Below are positions 50,061 through 63,439 of a stretch of DNA of 64,000 nt, piece after piece. A model generated the notes under the pieces. It ran no database searches. It was not told the DNA's origin and was given only the letters and a program-made list of their open reading frames with translations. The number at the start of each line of letters is the position of its first letter. Positions within the stretch are counted from its first letter, which is position 1. Origin of the DNA: Sphingopyxis sp. OPL5. GTDB lineage: Bacteria; Pseudomonadota; Alphaproteobacteria; Sphingomonadales; Sphingomonadaceae. The stretch covers positions 1,488,001-1,552,000 of the forward strand of contig NZ_CP060725.1 of assembly GCF_003797775.2 (NCBI RefSeq). The letters run 5' to 3'. The position numbers and the translations under genes are program-made.

Positions 50061-52400
50061 ATGTTCAGCGTCCTCGAATGCGTGGTGTATCAGCATGACC
50101 TGTGGCTGGTCCTTGTCGCCGCGCTCGTCTGCGTCCTCGGCAACATCTGCCTCTTCGTCGTCCTCAACCGCTCGACCTTCTGCATCGAGACGCGCCGCCG
50201 CCACTGGCTCGTCGTCGCCGCGGTCGCGCAGGGGGTCGGGGTCTGGGCCACCCATTTCGTCGCGATGCTCGCCTATCGCGGGGCGATGCCGATCCGCTTC
50301 GACGGCTCGCTCACTCTGCTCTCGGTCGCGATCGCGATCGGCTTCTTCTGGGTCAGCTTCCGCTGGCTCGGCAAGGCGCCGACCGCCGCGCGCTGCGCCA
50401 TCGCCGCCGCGGGCGCCGCGGTCGGGGTCGCCGCGATGCATTTCACCGGCATGGCGTCGATCATCGCCCCGGCGCACGTCTCCTATGCCGTCGCCCCCAT
50501 CCTCGTCTCGCTCGCCGTCTCGTGGCTCTGCTTCTGGGCGTCGTTCGTCGCCTTCGCACGCAGCAGCGGGTGGCGCCGCATCGCCCTTCCCGCCAGCCTC
50601 GCGGTGCTGGCGATCGTCGCGCTGCATTTCACCGCGATGTCGGCGACCACGCTCGTCCCCGATCCGACGCGCGGCGACGCGCTCGGCGCCGCGGTCACCC
50701 GCGACTGGCTCGTCCCCGCGATCGTGTTCGCCAACCTCGCGCTCGTCGCGCTCGCGCTCACCGGCTCGCTGATCGACCGCTGGCTCACCGATGCCCACGG
50801 CCTCGCCGAAGCGACGCTCGAGGCGCTCGCGATCACCCACGACGGCCGCATCGTCGAGGTCAACCACCAGCTCGGCGATCTGCTCGGGGTCAGCGCCGGC
50901 GCGATCCTCGGCAGCGCGCCGGGCGACTGGTTCGTCCGCCTCGACGGGTCGCCCTTCGCCGCCCCCGACGGCCCGTCGGTCGAGGCGCGGCTGCGCGGCA
51001 GCGCCGACGAGGACCAGATCTTCGAGATCGGCACCCGCACGATCGAATATCGCGGCCGCAGCTGCCAGGTGCTCGCGATCCGCGACCTGTCGGACCGCAA
51101 GCGCGCGCAGCGGGCGATCGAGCATCTCGCCTCGCACGACGCGCTCACCGACCTCGCCAACCGCACGCAGTTCGCCGTCGCGCTCGACGACGCGATCGCC
51201 GCCGACGCCCCCTTCGCGCTGCTCGCGCTCGACCTCGACCGCTTCAAGGCGGTCAACGACATCTTCGGCCATGCCGCGGGCGACGCGGTGCTGCGCCGCG
51301 TCGCCGATATCCTGCGCGCCGCGGTGCGCGGCGACGACATCGTCGCGCGCGTCGGCGGCGACGAATTCCTGATCATCCAGCGCGCGGTCTCCGCCCCCGA
51401 CGACGCGCGCCGCCTCGCGACCCGCATCCTCGAAGCCCTCGCCGAGGAAATGGATGTCGCACGCGATCCGATGGCGGTCGGGGTCAGCATCGGCGTCGCG
51501 CTCTTCCCCGCCGACGGCGCCGATGCCGAGACGCTGCAGCGCAACGCCGACACCGCGCTCTACCGCGCCAAGAACAACGGCCGCGGCACCGCCGCCTTCT
51601 TAGACCAGGAAATGGACGAGGTCGCCCGCGAACGCCGCGCGCTCGAACACGACCTGCGCCACGCGATCACCCGCGGCGAGTTGCGCCTCGTCTTCCAGCC
51701 GCTCGTCGCCACCGCCTTCTGCTCGGTCGTCGGGTACGAGGCGCTGCTGCGCTGGGACCATCCCGAGCGCGGCGAGGTGCCCCCCGACGATTTCATCCCG
51801 ATCGCCGAGGAGATCGGCGCGATCGTCCAGATCGGCGAATGGGTGCTGCGCCAGGCGTGCGATACCGCCGCCGCCTGGCCCGACAATATATCGATCGCGG
51901 TCAATGTCTCGACGATCCAGTTCCAGGTCCCCAACCTGCCCGGACTGGTCCGCGAGGCGCTGCGCGAATCGGGGCTCGACCCGCACCGGCTCGAGCTTGA
52001 GATCACCGAGACCGCCTTCCTGCGCAACCGCCAGAGCGCGCTCCGGGCGCTGCACGCGATCCGCGACATGGGGGTGCGCGTCGCGATGGACGATTTCGGC
52101 ACCGGCTATTCGTCGCTCTCGAACCTCAAGGCCTTTCCCTTCGACAAGATCAAGATCGACAAGAGCTTCGTCTCGGCGATCGACGATGACGATGCGGCGC
52201 GCTCGATCGTCCGCGCGATCATCGGCCTGGGACGCAGCTTCAACATGCCGATCGTCGCCGAGGGGGTCGAGACCGCGGCGCAGCGCCAAATGCTGCTCGA
52301 CGAGGGCTGTCCGCAGGCGCAGGGCTATTATTTCGGCCGCCCCGCCGAAAATCCCTATGCCGAGGGCTCTCCGCCGCGCGAGGCGCAATCGGACGGCTGA
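50061..52400 (+). CDS. MHYT-PAS-GGDEF-EAL cyclic-di-GMP signalling protein
   Basis: 779 residues from the ATG at 50061, preceded by AGGGGGAA. The N-terminal seven-helix MHYT sensor has the motifs THFVAM, MHFTGM and LHFTAM, proposed to bind a metal and sense a diatomic gas. A PAS-like segment (about 245-345) is followed by a GGDEF domain with intact ARVGGDEF and an EAL domain with YEALLRWDHP, ITETAF, MDDFGTGYSS and IVAEGVET. Both catalytic motifs are complete, so it could both make and break cyclic-di-GMP. The 181-base AT-richer region upstream probably holds its promoter. Confidence 0.93.
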   Translation: MFSVLECVVYQHDLWLVLVAALVCVLGNICLFVVLNRSTFCIETRRRHWLVVAAVAQGVGVWATHFVAMLAYRGAMPIRFDGSLTLLSVAIAIGFFWVSFRWLGKAPTAARCAIAAAGAAVGVAAMHFTGMASIIAPAHVSYAVAPILVSLAVSWLCFWASFVAFARSSGWRRIALPASLAVLAIVALHFTAMSATTLVPDPTRGDALGAAVTRDWLVPAIVFANLALVALALTGSLIDRWLTDAHGLAEATLEALAITHDGRIVEVNHQLGDLLGVSAGAILGSAPGDWFVRLDGSPFAAPDGPSVEARLRGSADEDQIFEIGTRTIEYRGRSCQVLAIRDLSDRKRAQRAIEHLASHDALTDLANRTQFAVALDDAIAADAPFALLALDLDRFKAVNDIFGHAAGDAVLRRVADILRAAVRGDDIVARVGGDEFLIIQRAVSAPDDARRLATRILEALAEEMDVARDPMAVGVSIGVALFPADGADAETLQRNADTALYRAKNNGRGTAAFLDQEMDEVARERRALEHDLRHAITRGELRLVFQPLVATAFCSVVGYEALLRWDHPERGEVPPDDFIPIAEEIGAIVQIGEWVLRQACDTAAAWPDNISIAVNVSTIQFQVPNLPGLVREALRESGLDPHRLELEITETAFLRNRQSALRALHAIRDMGVRVAMDDFGTGYSSLSNLKAFPFDKIKIDKSFVSAIDDDDAARSIVRAIIGLGRSFNMPIVAEGVETAAQRQMLLDEGCPQAQGYYFGRPAENPYAEGSPPREAQSDG

Positions 52401-52531
52401 GCCGCCCGCGCACCCGCCTGCCACACCGCGTAGCTTCACGCCCGTTAACCCCGTCCTCGAACAGATTGTTCTGACGTAACGCTCCAGATTGCCCGGGATC
52501 GCGGGGGCCGATCCTGTACGGGGAATTCACC

Positions 52532-52696
52532 ATGCGGAAAATTCGGCTGATCGACGACACAAGGGCCGCGACCGCCATCGAATATGGACTGATCGCGGCA
52601 CTGATCGCGGTCGCCTGCATCATTGCCTTTCAGATGCTCGGGCTCAGCCTCGCCAATATCTTCACGACGATCGACGATGCCTTGAACGGACGATAA
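52532..52696 (+). CDS. Flp/Fap-type pilin
   Basis: 54 codons. The sequence begins with a basic leader, then DTRAATAIEYGLIAALIAVACIIAF, the Flp pilin block with the Glu-Tyr pair inside the hydrophobic helix (residues 17-18), and a polar C-terminus LANIFTTIDDALNGR. Such pilins are cut by a TadV-type prepilin peptidase and assembled by the tad machinery. No tad or cpa gene is next to it, so it is an orphan here. A GGGGAA precedes the ATG. Confidence 0.82.
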   Translation: MRKIRLIDDTRAATAIEYGLIAALIAVACIIAFQMLGLSLANIFTTIDDALNGR

Positions 52697-52851
52697 CGAG
52701 GCATACTCCTCTGCCACCCCCTTGCATTTCCCCGCCCCCGGCGTAAGGCCACGCCAACAATAACCGCGCGCGCGACTCCCTTCGGCCCCGCTCTCCCGCT
52801 CGGTCCGTCGGACGGTCTTCCCCCGCCGCGCCTACAGGGGACTGCTGCACC

Positions 52852-55527
<2,676 letters not shown>

Positions 55528-55543
55528 GGACTAGGCTGGGACG

Positions 55544-55849
55544 ATGGGCGCCTTGATCCCCTTCGTCCTCGGACTGCTGCTCGGGGTCGCGCTGACGCTC
55601 TTCCTGATCCGCAAGGGTCAGGGCGACCAGCGCGACCTCACCGCCCCGCCGCCGCGCGCGGCACCGCGCGCGCCCGAAATACGACCAATGGTCCGCGTCG
55701 GCGACGAGCGGATCGGCGACGAGGAAATCCTCGACCTCATCCGCCAGAACCGCAAGATCGAGGTGATCAAACTGATGCGCGAGAAGACCGGGCTGGGCTT
55801 GGCCGAAGCCAAGGATGCGGTCGAAGAACTCGAACGGGGCATGCGCTGA
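55544..55849 (+). CDS. Membrane-anchored protein with ribosomal L7/L12-like C-terminal domain
   Basis: 101 residues. One N-terminal transmembrane helix (IPFVLGLLLGVALTLFLI), a Pro/Ala-rich linker, and then ILDLIRQNRKIEVIKLMREKTGLGLAEAKDAVEELE, which closely resembles the C-terminal domain of ribosomal protein bL12 (the part that recruits GTPase factors). The pairing puts a factor-binding fold on the inner face of the membrane. No function known to me. It follows acnA by 16 bases and may be co-transcribed. Confidence 0.75.
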   Translation: MGALIPFVLGLLLGVALTLFLIRKGQGDQRDLTAPPPRAAPRAPEIRPMVRVGDERIGDEEILDLIRQNRKIEVIKLMREKTGLGLAEAKDAVEELERGMR

Positions 55850-55898
55850 ACGGCCATCCCCGAAACAGGCGGTGCAAACGGCCGCGAAGGGACGGGAT

Positions 55899-56174
55899 AT
55901 GGGCGGATTCAACATCGGCATCGAGGTCATCGGCTGGACCGCCGCCGCGATCATTCTCGCCAGCTATATCCTGCTCTCGCTCGGCAAGCTCGAGCCGCGC
56001 GGCTATCTCTACCAGTGGATGAACGTTGTCGGCGCCGGCGGCTTCGTCATCAACTCGGGCTATAATGGCGCACTGCCCTCGGCGGGGCTCAACGTCATCT
56101 GGGCGGCGATGGGGCTGTTCACTTTGTGGAGCGTCTGGCGCGCGCGGGCTGCGGCGCGCGCGACGGTCCACTAG
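55899..56174 (+). CDS. CBU_0592-type small membrane protein
   Basis: 91 residues from the ATG at 55899; the frame is open upstream, but overlaps the previous gene there. Three hydrophobic helices: EVIGWTAAAIILASYILLSLGKL, YLYQWMNVVGAGGFVINSGYNGA and SAGLNVIWAAMGLFTLWSVW. The GW...LASY and YQ..N..GA..F.IN pattern fits the small CBU_0592 membrane family. Function is unknown. Convergent with the amidohydrolase gene, four bases of overlap. Confidence 0.75.
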   Translation: MGGFNIGIEVIGWTAAAIILASYILLSLGKLEPRGYLYQWMNVVGAGGFVINSGYNGALPSAGLNVIWAAMGLFTLWSVWRARAAARATVH

Positions 56175-57625
56175 GGCTTCGCGGCGGCATTCCAGGCCGC
56201 CACCTTCGCGCGGGTATCGGCGAGCATCCGGTCGAGCGCGGCTCGGTCATGGACGATCCCGCGCATCACCACCGTATCGATCGCACGCGTCGCCGCGATG
56301 TCCTCCAGCGGGTTGCGGTCGAGCAGCACGAGGTCTGCCGCCATGCCGGGCTTGATCGCGCCATAGCGACCCAGCCAACCGAACCATGCAGGGCCAGCGC
56401 GCGTCGCCGACGCGAGCGCCTGCGCCGGGGTCAGCCCCTTTTCGACGAACAGTGCGAGTTCGTCGTGCAGCCCGAAACCCGGGTAATTATAGCTGTTGAG
56501 AAAACCCGCGTCGGTCCCCGCGATGATCGGCACCCCCGCCTCCGCGAGCATCGGCAGGATGGTGCCCACATCCTCGATCTGCTTGTGCCGCGCCGCGATC
56601 GCCGCGGCATCGGCCTTCGCCGCGCGCTCGACGCGCCAGTCATAGGTCTTGCGCAGCTTCGGCCCGATATAGGCGAGCCCCGCGTCCTTGCTGTGATCGT
56701 CGCGATCGAGATAGGCGATGATCCGGCTGCCGTTCAGCGTCGGGGTGACCGATACGCCCTGCTGCGCGAAACGCCGATAGGCGGCCATCGCGGTGTCACG
56801 GTCGAACCCGCTATCGAGGCGGCGGTTGGCCTCGGCGCGGTCGATGCGGCCCGCGGCAAAGTCGGCGGCGATCGCCGCCTCATCCTTCGCCCCGGCATTA
56901 TAGGCATAATCGAGATGCTCGATCGAACTGATCCCGGCATCGACCGCCTGCCCGGTGGTCAGCGCCATCGGGATATGGCCCGAGGTTTTGATGCCCAACG
57001 CCTTCGCCTGTTTCAGCGCGTAGAGGAACAATTCGGGTTTCAGCGTGCTGTCGGTGATCTTGACGAAATCGACCATGTCGCGGTTCTTCAGCCGGTCCAG
57101 CGCCGCATCGACATCGGCCTCGCTGCCGACCTCGATCGTCCCCTTCCACAGCGGCGCGATCCCTTCGATCTTCGCGCCCGAGGTGAGCAGCCGCGGGCCG
57201 AAGAGCTTGCCCTCCGTAATCGCGCCGCGCCACGCGAGCACCTGGTCGGCGAGGTCGCCCGAACAGTCGCGGATCGTCGTGATGCCGTTGGCAACATAGA
57301 GCGGAAACAACGCCGCATTTTCTTCGATCAGATCGGGTCCGCCGCCGAAATGGACATGCATGTCCCACAGGCCGGGGATCAGATATTTGCCCTTGCCCTC
57401 GACCCGCTGCTTCGCACGCCACGCCTGCGCGATCGCGGCATCGGGACCGACCGCGACGATATCGTCGCCGTGCAACACAATCGCCTGGTCCTCCACCGCC
57501 TTCGCCGCCTCGACATCGATCAGCGTGACATGGCGAATGATGACATCGCCCTGCTGCGGTGCCGCCAGAGCGGGGGTCGCGAAGGCGAGCAGGGCCGAGG
57601 TGAGAGTGGCGATCAGGAATTTCAT
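56171..57625 (-). CDS. Exported amidohydrolase
   Basis: 484 residues from the ATG at 57625, where a signal peptide begins (ends FATPALAAPQ); the open frame upstream has no matching features. The metal-dependent amidohydrolase core shows LIPGLWDMHVHFGG with the HxH pair, a GHIPMALTTGQAVDAG block with a later ligand His, SIEHLDYAYN, and AGTDAGFLNSYNYPGFGLHDEL with the catalytic Asp. The C-terminal PGMAADLVLLDRNPLEDIAAT returns to the beta-sandwich domain. The family includes imidazolonepropionase-like and prolidase-like enzymes; substrate unknown. Probably periplasmic. Confidence 0.88.
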   Translation of the reverse strand: MKFLIATLTSALLAFATPALAAPQQGDVIIRHVTLIDVEAAKAVEDQAIVLHGDDIVAVGPDAAIAQAWRAKQRVEGKGKYLIPGLWDMHVHFGGGPDLIEENAALFPLYVANGITTIRDCSGDLADQVLAWRGAITEGKLFGPRLLTSGAKIEGIAPLWKGTIEVGSEADVDAALDRLKNRDMVDFVKITDSTLKPELFLYALKQAKALGIKTSGHIPMALTTGQAVDAGISSIEHLDYAYNAGAKDEAAIAADFAAGRIDRAEANRRLDSGFDRDTAMAAYRRFAQQGVSVTPTLNGSRIIAYLDRDDHSKDAGLAYIGPKLRKTYDWRVERAAKADAAAIAARHKQIEDVGTILPMLAEAGVPIIAGTDAGFLNSYNYPGFGLHDELALFVEKGLTPAQALASATRAGPAWFGWLGRYGAIKPGMAADLVLLDRNPLEDIAATRAIDTVVMRGIVHDRAALDRMLADTRAKVAAWNAAAKP

Positions 57626-58193
57626 AGCGGGCGACCTTTTCCGAAGTTGAAATCCTTTACCGCCGCCATGCCGGATAGAACAGGGATGAACCGCCGTCCG
57701 GCCTCCCGCGCGATCATTCGCGAGACGCGCGCTCGCGAATATCGTCACCCGGATGATGCCCCTAAAGAAGCGTCCCGCGCCCGGTCGCGACGGAACGGGC
57801 CAACCGAGCGACGCTTTGCCGCCTGAAAGCGAAACTAGGCTTGACGATTCCAACTCTACCAATCAAGTTGAATTACCGGCCTGATCCCGACCGGCAGGAA
57901 TTTTCGGGATTCGCGGCTTTTGACCGGGAAGCAGCTTGCTCCGCGTTACCAACAGCTAAAGCGCGCGATGCTCAGGCGACAGCGCCAGGTATCGTGTTCC
58001 CCTCAGATGATGAGGTGATACGATGCACATCCCTACGCCGCGATAGCCCCCGCGTGCCCATGACGGCGCGCCACCTCTGACCCGGAGCGCGCGCCAAAAT
58101 CTTCCTGCGGCCCTCTGCCGCCCCCTCCACGGCTTCGCGTCACCGCGATAGCGAGCCCTTTTGCACGTCCTTTTCTAACCAGGGAATACGACC
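57626..58193. other. Gene-free region before the sulfur operon
   Basis: 568 bases with no convincing gene; the 79-codon frame at 57841-58080 has no known motif or good start. It must hold the promoters of both flanking divergent transcripts. Two structures are visible: CAACT-N10-AGTTG at 57851-57870, and a nested hairpin at 57989-58021 (outer GTATC/GATAC, inner CCTCA/TGAGG). No known riboswitch was recognised. Confidence 0.6.
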
Positions 58194-59081
58194 ATGACCG
58201 TCCAGACGCTCGACCGCAGCGCCCCAGCAACCGCGCTTTTCGACATCGTCCCGCTTCAGCCCAGCCTCGGCGCACTGATCACCGGCATCGACCTTGCCAA
58301 ACCGCTCGACCGGCCGACCTATGACGCGCTGCGCGCCACCCTCCTCAAATATCGGGTCATTTTTTTCCGCGACCAGAATCTGACGCGCGAACAGCATATC
58401 GCGCTCGGCGCCGCGTTCGGCGATCTCGAGGAGCATCCGGTCTTTTCGCTGCCCGACTATCCTCAGATCCTGCCGCTGATTTCGGAAGAGCTGAAGGACC
58501 GGCTGCCCGGCGGCTACCGCCAGACTAGCGATGGCAACTGGCACGCCGACACGACCTTCCGCGCCGAACCATCGGCCGCCTCGATCCTGATCCAGCGCGT
58601 CTCGCCCTCGCTCGGCGGCGACACCGTCTTCGCCAATGCGGTCGCGGCCTATGAAACGCTCGACGACGACACCAAGGCGCAGATCGAGGGCCTCACCGCG
58701 ATCCACGACACGCGCACCTTCCTGCAATTCCTCGACACCGAGGAAAAGCGCGATGCGCTGCAAAAGACCTTCCCGCCGGTCGAGCATCCGGTGGTGCGCA
58801 TCCACCCCGAAACCGGCGAGAAAGTGCTCTACGTCAATTCGGTCTTCACCCGCCGCATCGTCGGTCTGCCCGAAGCGGAGAGCGACGCCCTCCTCGCCAA
58901 GCTCTTCAATCAGGTGAAGCGGCCCGAATTCCATGTCCGCTGGAGCTGGAAGCCCGGATCGATCGCCTTCTGGGACAATCGCGCAACCCAGCATTACGCC
59001 GTCCCCGACTATAGCGAGGCGCGCCACATGGAGCGCGTGACGATCGTCGGCGACCGCCCCGTCGGCCCCGAAGCCGCCTGA
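58194..59081 (+). CDS. TauD/TfdA-family 2-oxoglutarate dioxygenase
   Basis: 295 residues. The iron-binding facial triad is seen as NWHADTTF (HxD) and the distal His in ATQHYAVPDY, followed by Arg in RHMERVTIVGD that holds 2-oxoglutarate. GALITGIDLAKPL and VIFFRDQNLTREQHIALGAAFGDLE are typical of TauD. Members oxidise taurine, other sulfonates or alkyl sulfate esters and so free sulfite or sulfate. The following transporter and sulfatase genes support sulfonate or sulfate-ester use; AtsK-like alkyl sulfate activity is as likely as taurine. AGGGAA precedes the ATG. Confidence 0.9.
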   Translation: MTVQTLDRSAPATALFDIVPLQPSLGALITGIDLAKPLDRPTYDALRATLLKYRVIFFRDQNLTREQHIALGAAFGDLEEHPVFSLPDYPQILPLISEELKDRLPGGYRQTSDGNWHADTTFRAEPSAASILIQRVSPSLGGDTVFANAVAAYETLDDDTKAQIEGLTAIHDTRTFLQFLDTEEKRDALQKTFPPVEHPVVRIHPETGEKVLYVNSVFTRRIVGLPEAESDALLAKLFNQVKRPEFHVRWSWKPGSIAFWDNRATQHYAVPDYSEARHMERVTIVGDRPVGPEAA

Positions 59082-59106
59082 CCCAGAACAAACAAAGGCG
59101 GTCGCC

Positions 59107-60084
59107 ATGAAACTCTCCTTCGCCCCGCTCCGCGCGCTTGCCGCCGGTGCCTTGCTGTCCCTCGCCGCGTGCGGCGGCGCGGCCGACAGCGGCACGACGC
59201 TGAAGGTCGCCGACCAGCTCCACGCGCTCAAATCCTCGCTCGATGTCGCGGGCGAGGGTCAGCCGACCGATTACGCGATCGAATGGGCCAATTTCGTCGG
59301 CGGCCCGCCGATCATCGCAGCACAGACCGGCGGGTCGATCGACGTCGGCTGGATGGCCGAAACCCCGCTGATTTTCGCGCAGGCGGCGGGCAGCCCGGTC
59401 AAGGTGGTCGCGGTCAGCCAGTCGGCGAAGCAGGGCGGATCGGCCTATGCGCTGGTCGTCAAACCCGGCTCGCCGATCCGCACTGCGGCCGACCTCAAGG
59501 GCAAGTCGGTGACCTTCATGAAGGGCACGGTGCTGCACTATTTCATCGCGAACCTGCTCGAGAAGCAGGGCCTGTCGCTCAAGGACATCAAGCAGGTGCA
59601 GGCGACGGGTTTCGGCACGGGCCTGCTCGACAAGGGGGCGGCCGATGCGATCATCCTGACCGAACCCTTCCTGACCGAACTCGAACAGGCGGGCAAGATC
59701 ATCATCGCCAATGGCGCCGACTTCACGCCCGGCTTCAACTATCTGGTCGCGTCGGACGCGGCGCTTGCGGACCCCGCCAAGGCCAAGGCGATCGGCGACC
59801 TTGCGGCGCGGGCGGCACGGGCGCAGCGCTGGCAGCGCGAACATGTGAAGAAGGCCGCGCCGGCGCTCGCGAAGCAATATAATGTCGGCATCGACATCGC
59901 CGAGAAGATCATCGAGCGATCGCCGTCGAAATACACCCCGATCGACAACAGCATCATCGCGGCGCATCAGGCCGAAGCCGATCTGTTCCTGAAGGAAGGG
60001 CTGATCCGCAAGAAGCTCGACGCGTCACAAATCTTCGACAAGCGCTACGACAGCATCGTCGCCGCGCAGGAGGCGGCGAAGTGA
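59107..60084 (+). CDS. ABC transporter substrate-binding lipoprotein (SsuA/TauA type)
   Basis: 325 residues with a lipoprotein signal (LSLAACGG lipobox). The NMT1/SsuA-like fold is indicated by GSIDVGWMAETPLIFAQAAGSPVKVVA, IRTAADLKGKSVTFMKGTVLHYFIANLLEKQGLSLKDI and AADAIILTEPFLTELEQ. It would bind an organosulfur compound in the periplasm and hand it to the permease gene product. Its stop overlaps the permease start (GTGA). Ligand inferred from the operon. Confidence 0.87.
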   Translation: MKLSFAPLRALAAGALLSLAACGGAADSGTTLKVADQLHALKSSLDVAGEGQPTDYAIEWANFVGGPPIIAAQTGGSIDVGWMAETPLIFAQAAGSPVKVVAVSQSAKQGGSAYALVVKPGSPIRTAADLKGKSVTFMKGTVLHYFIANLLEKQGLSLKDIKQVQATGFGTGLLDKGAADAIILTEPFLTELEQAGKIIIANGADFTPGFNYLVASDAALADPAKAKAIGDLAARAARAQRWQREHVKKAAPALAKQYNVGIDIAEKIIERSPSKYTPIDNSIIAAHQAEADLFLKEGLIRKKLDASQIFDKRYDSIVAAQEAAK

Positions 60085-60941
60085 ACGCGCCGACGCCGAT
60101 CGCCGCGTCGGGGCTGACCGCGTCGGGCGATCCCGGCCGGCTCGTCCAGCCGGTCGTCCGACAGGCCGGAAACCACTCCGAAAAGCTGTCCTTTGTCCGC
60201 CGCGCCATCGGACCCCTGATCGTCGTCGCGCTGTGGGCCCTGTCGACGAGCGCGGGCTGGATCGACCCGTCGATCCTTCCCTCGCCCGCCGGGCTGGCAG
60301 CGGGATGGCAACAGCTGTGGACCGAGCAGGCCCTCGCCACGCAGATCGCGACCTCGCTCACCCGCGCGCTCGTCGGCGGCGCGGTGGGGATCATCTTCGG
60401 GCTGGTACTGGGCACGATCGCGGGTCTGTCGAAGCTCGGCGAGGAATTGTTCGACGCGCTGCTCCAGATGCTGCGCACCATCCCCTTCCTCGCGCTCGTG
60501 CCGCTGTTCATCGTCTGGTTCGGGATCGGCGAGGCGCCCAAGCTTCTCCTCATCGCGCTCGCGACGATGTTCCCAATGTATCTCAACACCTATGCCGGGG
60601 TGCGCAATGTCGACCGCAAGGTGATCGAAGCGATGCGTAGCTTCGGGCTTGGCGGCCGCCGCCTGATCCTCGAAGTCGTGCTGCCGCTGGCGCTGCCGCA
60701 GATTTTCACCGGGCTGCGCTTCGCGCTGGGGGTCTCGGTTCTCGTGCTGATCGCGGCCGAACAGATCAACGCCTCGGCGGGGCTCGGCTACCTGCTCAAC
60801 AGCGCGCAAATGTATCAGCAGGTCGATGTCATCCTGATCTGCATCGCGATCTACGCCGTCCTCGGCCTCAGCGCCGACCTGATCGTCCGCACGCTCGAAC
60901 GGCTGTTCATGCCGTGGCGCGCGGGCATCGCCGTCCGATAG
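60081..60941 (+). CDS. ABC transporter permease (SsuC type)
   Basis: 286 residues from a GTG at 60081. About six transmembrane helices. The cytoplasmic EAA loop, which docks the ATPase, reads EAMRSFGLGGRRLILEVVLPLALPQIFTGLRFALG. The N-terminal 40 residues are polar and rather long for SsuC. It forms the inner-membrane channel with the SsuA-like and SsuB-like proteins encoded on both sides. Confidence 0.9.
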   Translation: MNAPTPIAASGLTASGDPGRLVQPVVRQAGNHSEKLSFVRRAIGPLIVVALWALSTSAGWIDPSILPSPAGLAAGWQQLWTEQALATQIATSLTRALVGGAVGIIFGLVLGTIAGLSKLGEELFDALLQMLRTIPFLALVPLFIVWFGIGEAPKLLLIALATMFPMYLNTYAGVRNVDRKVIEAMRSFGLGGRRLILEVVLPLALPQIFTGLRFALGVSVLVLIAAEQINASAGLGYLLNSAQMYQQVDVILICIAIYAVLGLSADLIVRTLERLFMPWRAGIAVR

Positions 60942-60951
60942 GAGCATCCTG

Positions 60952-63424
<2,473 letters not shown>

Positions 63425-63439
63425 CCCCGCGTGGGCCTT

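Noticed and set aside
57841..58080. 79-codon frame before the sulfur operon
   Set aside because: Starts with TTG without ribosome-binding site, has no motif, and crosses a hairpin-forming segment.
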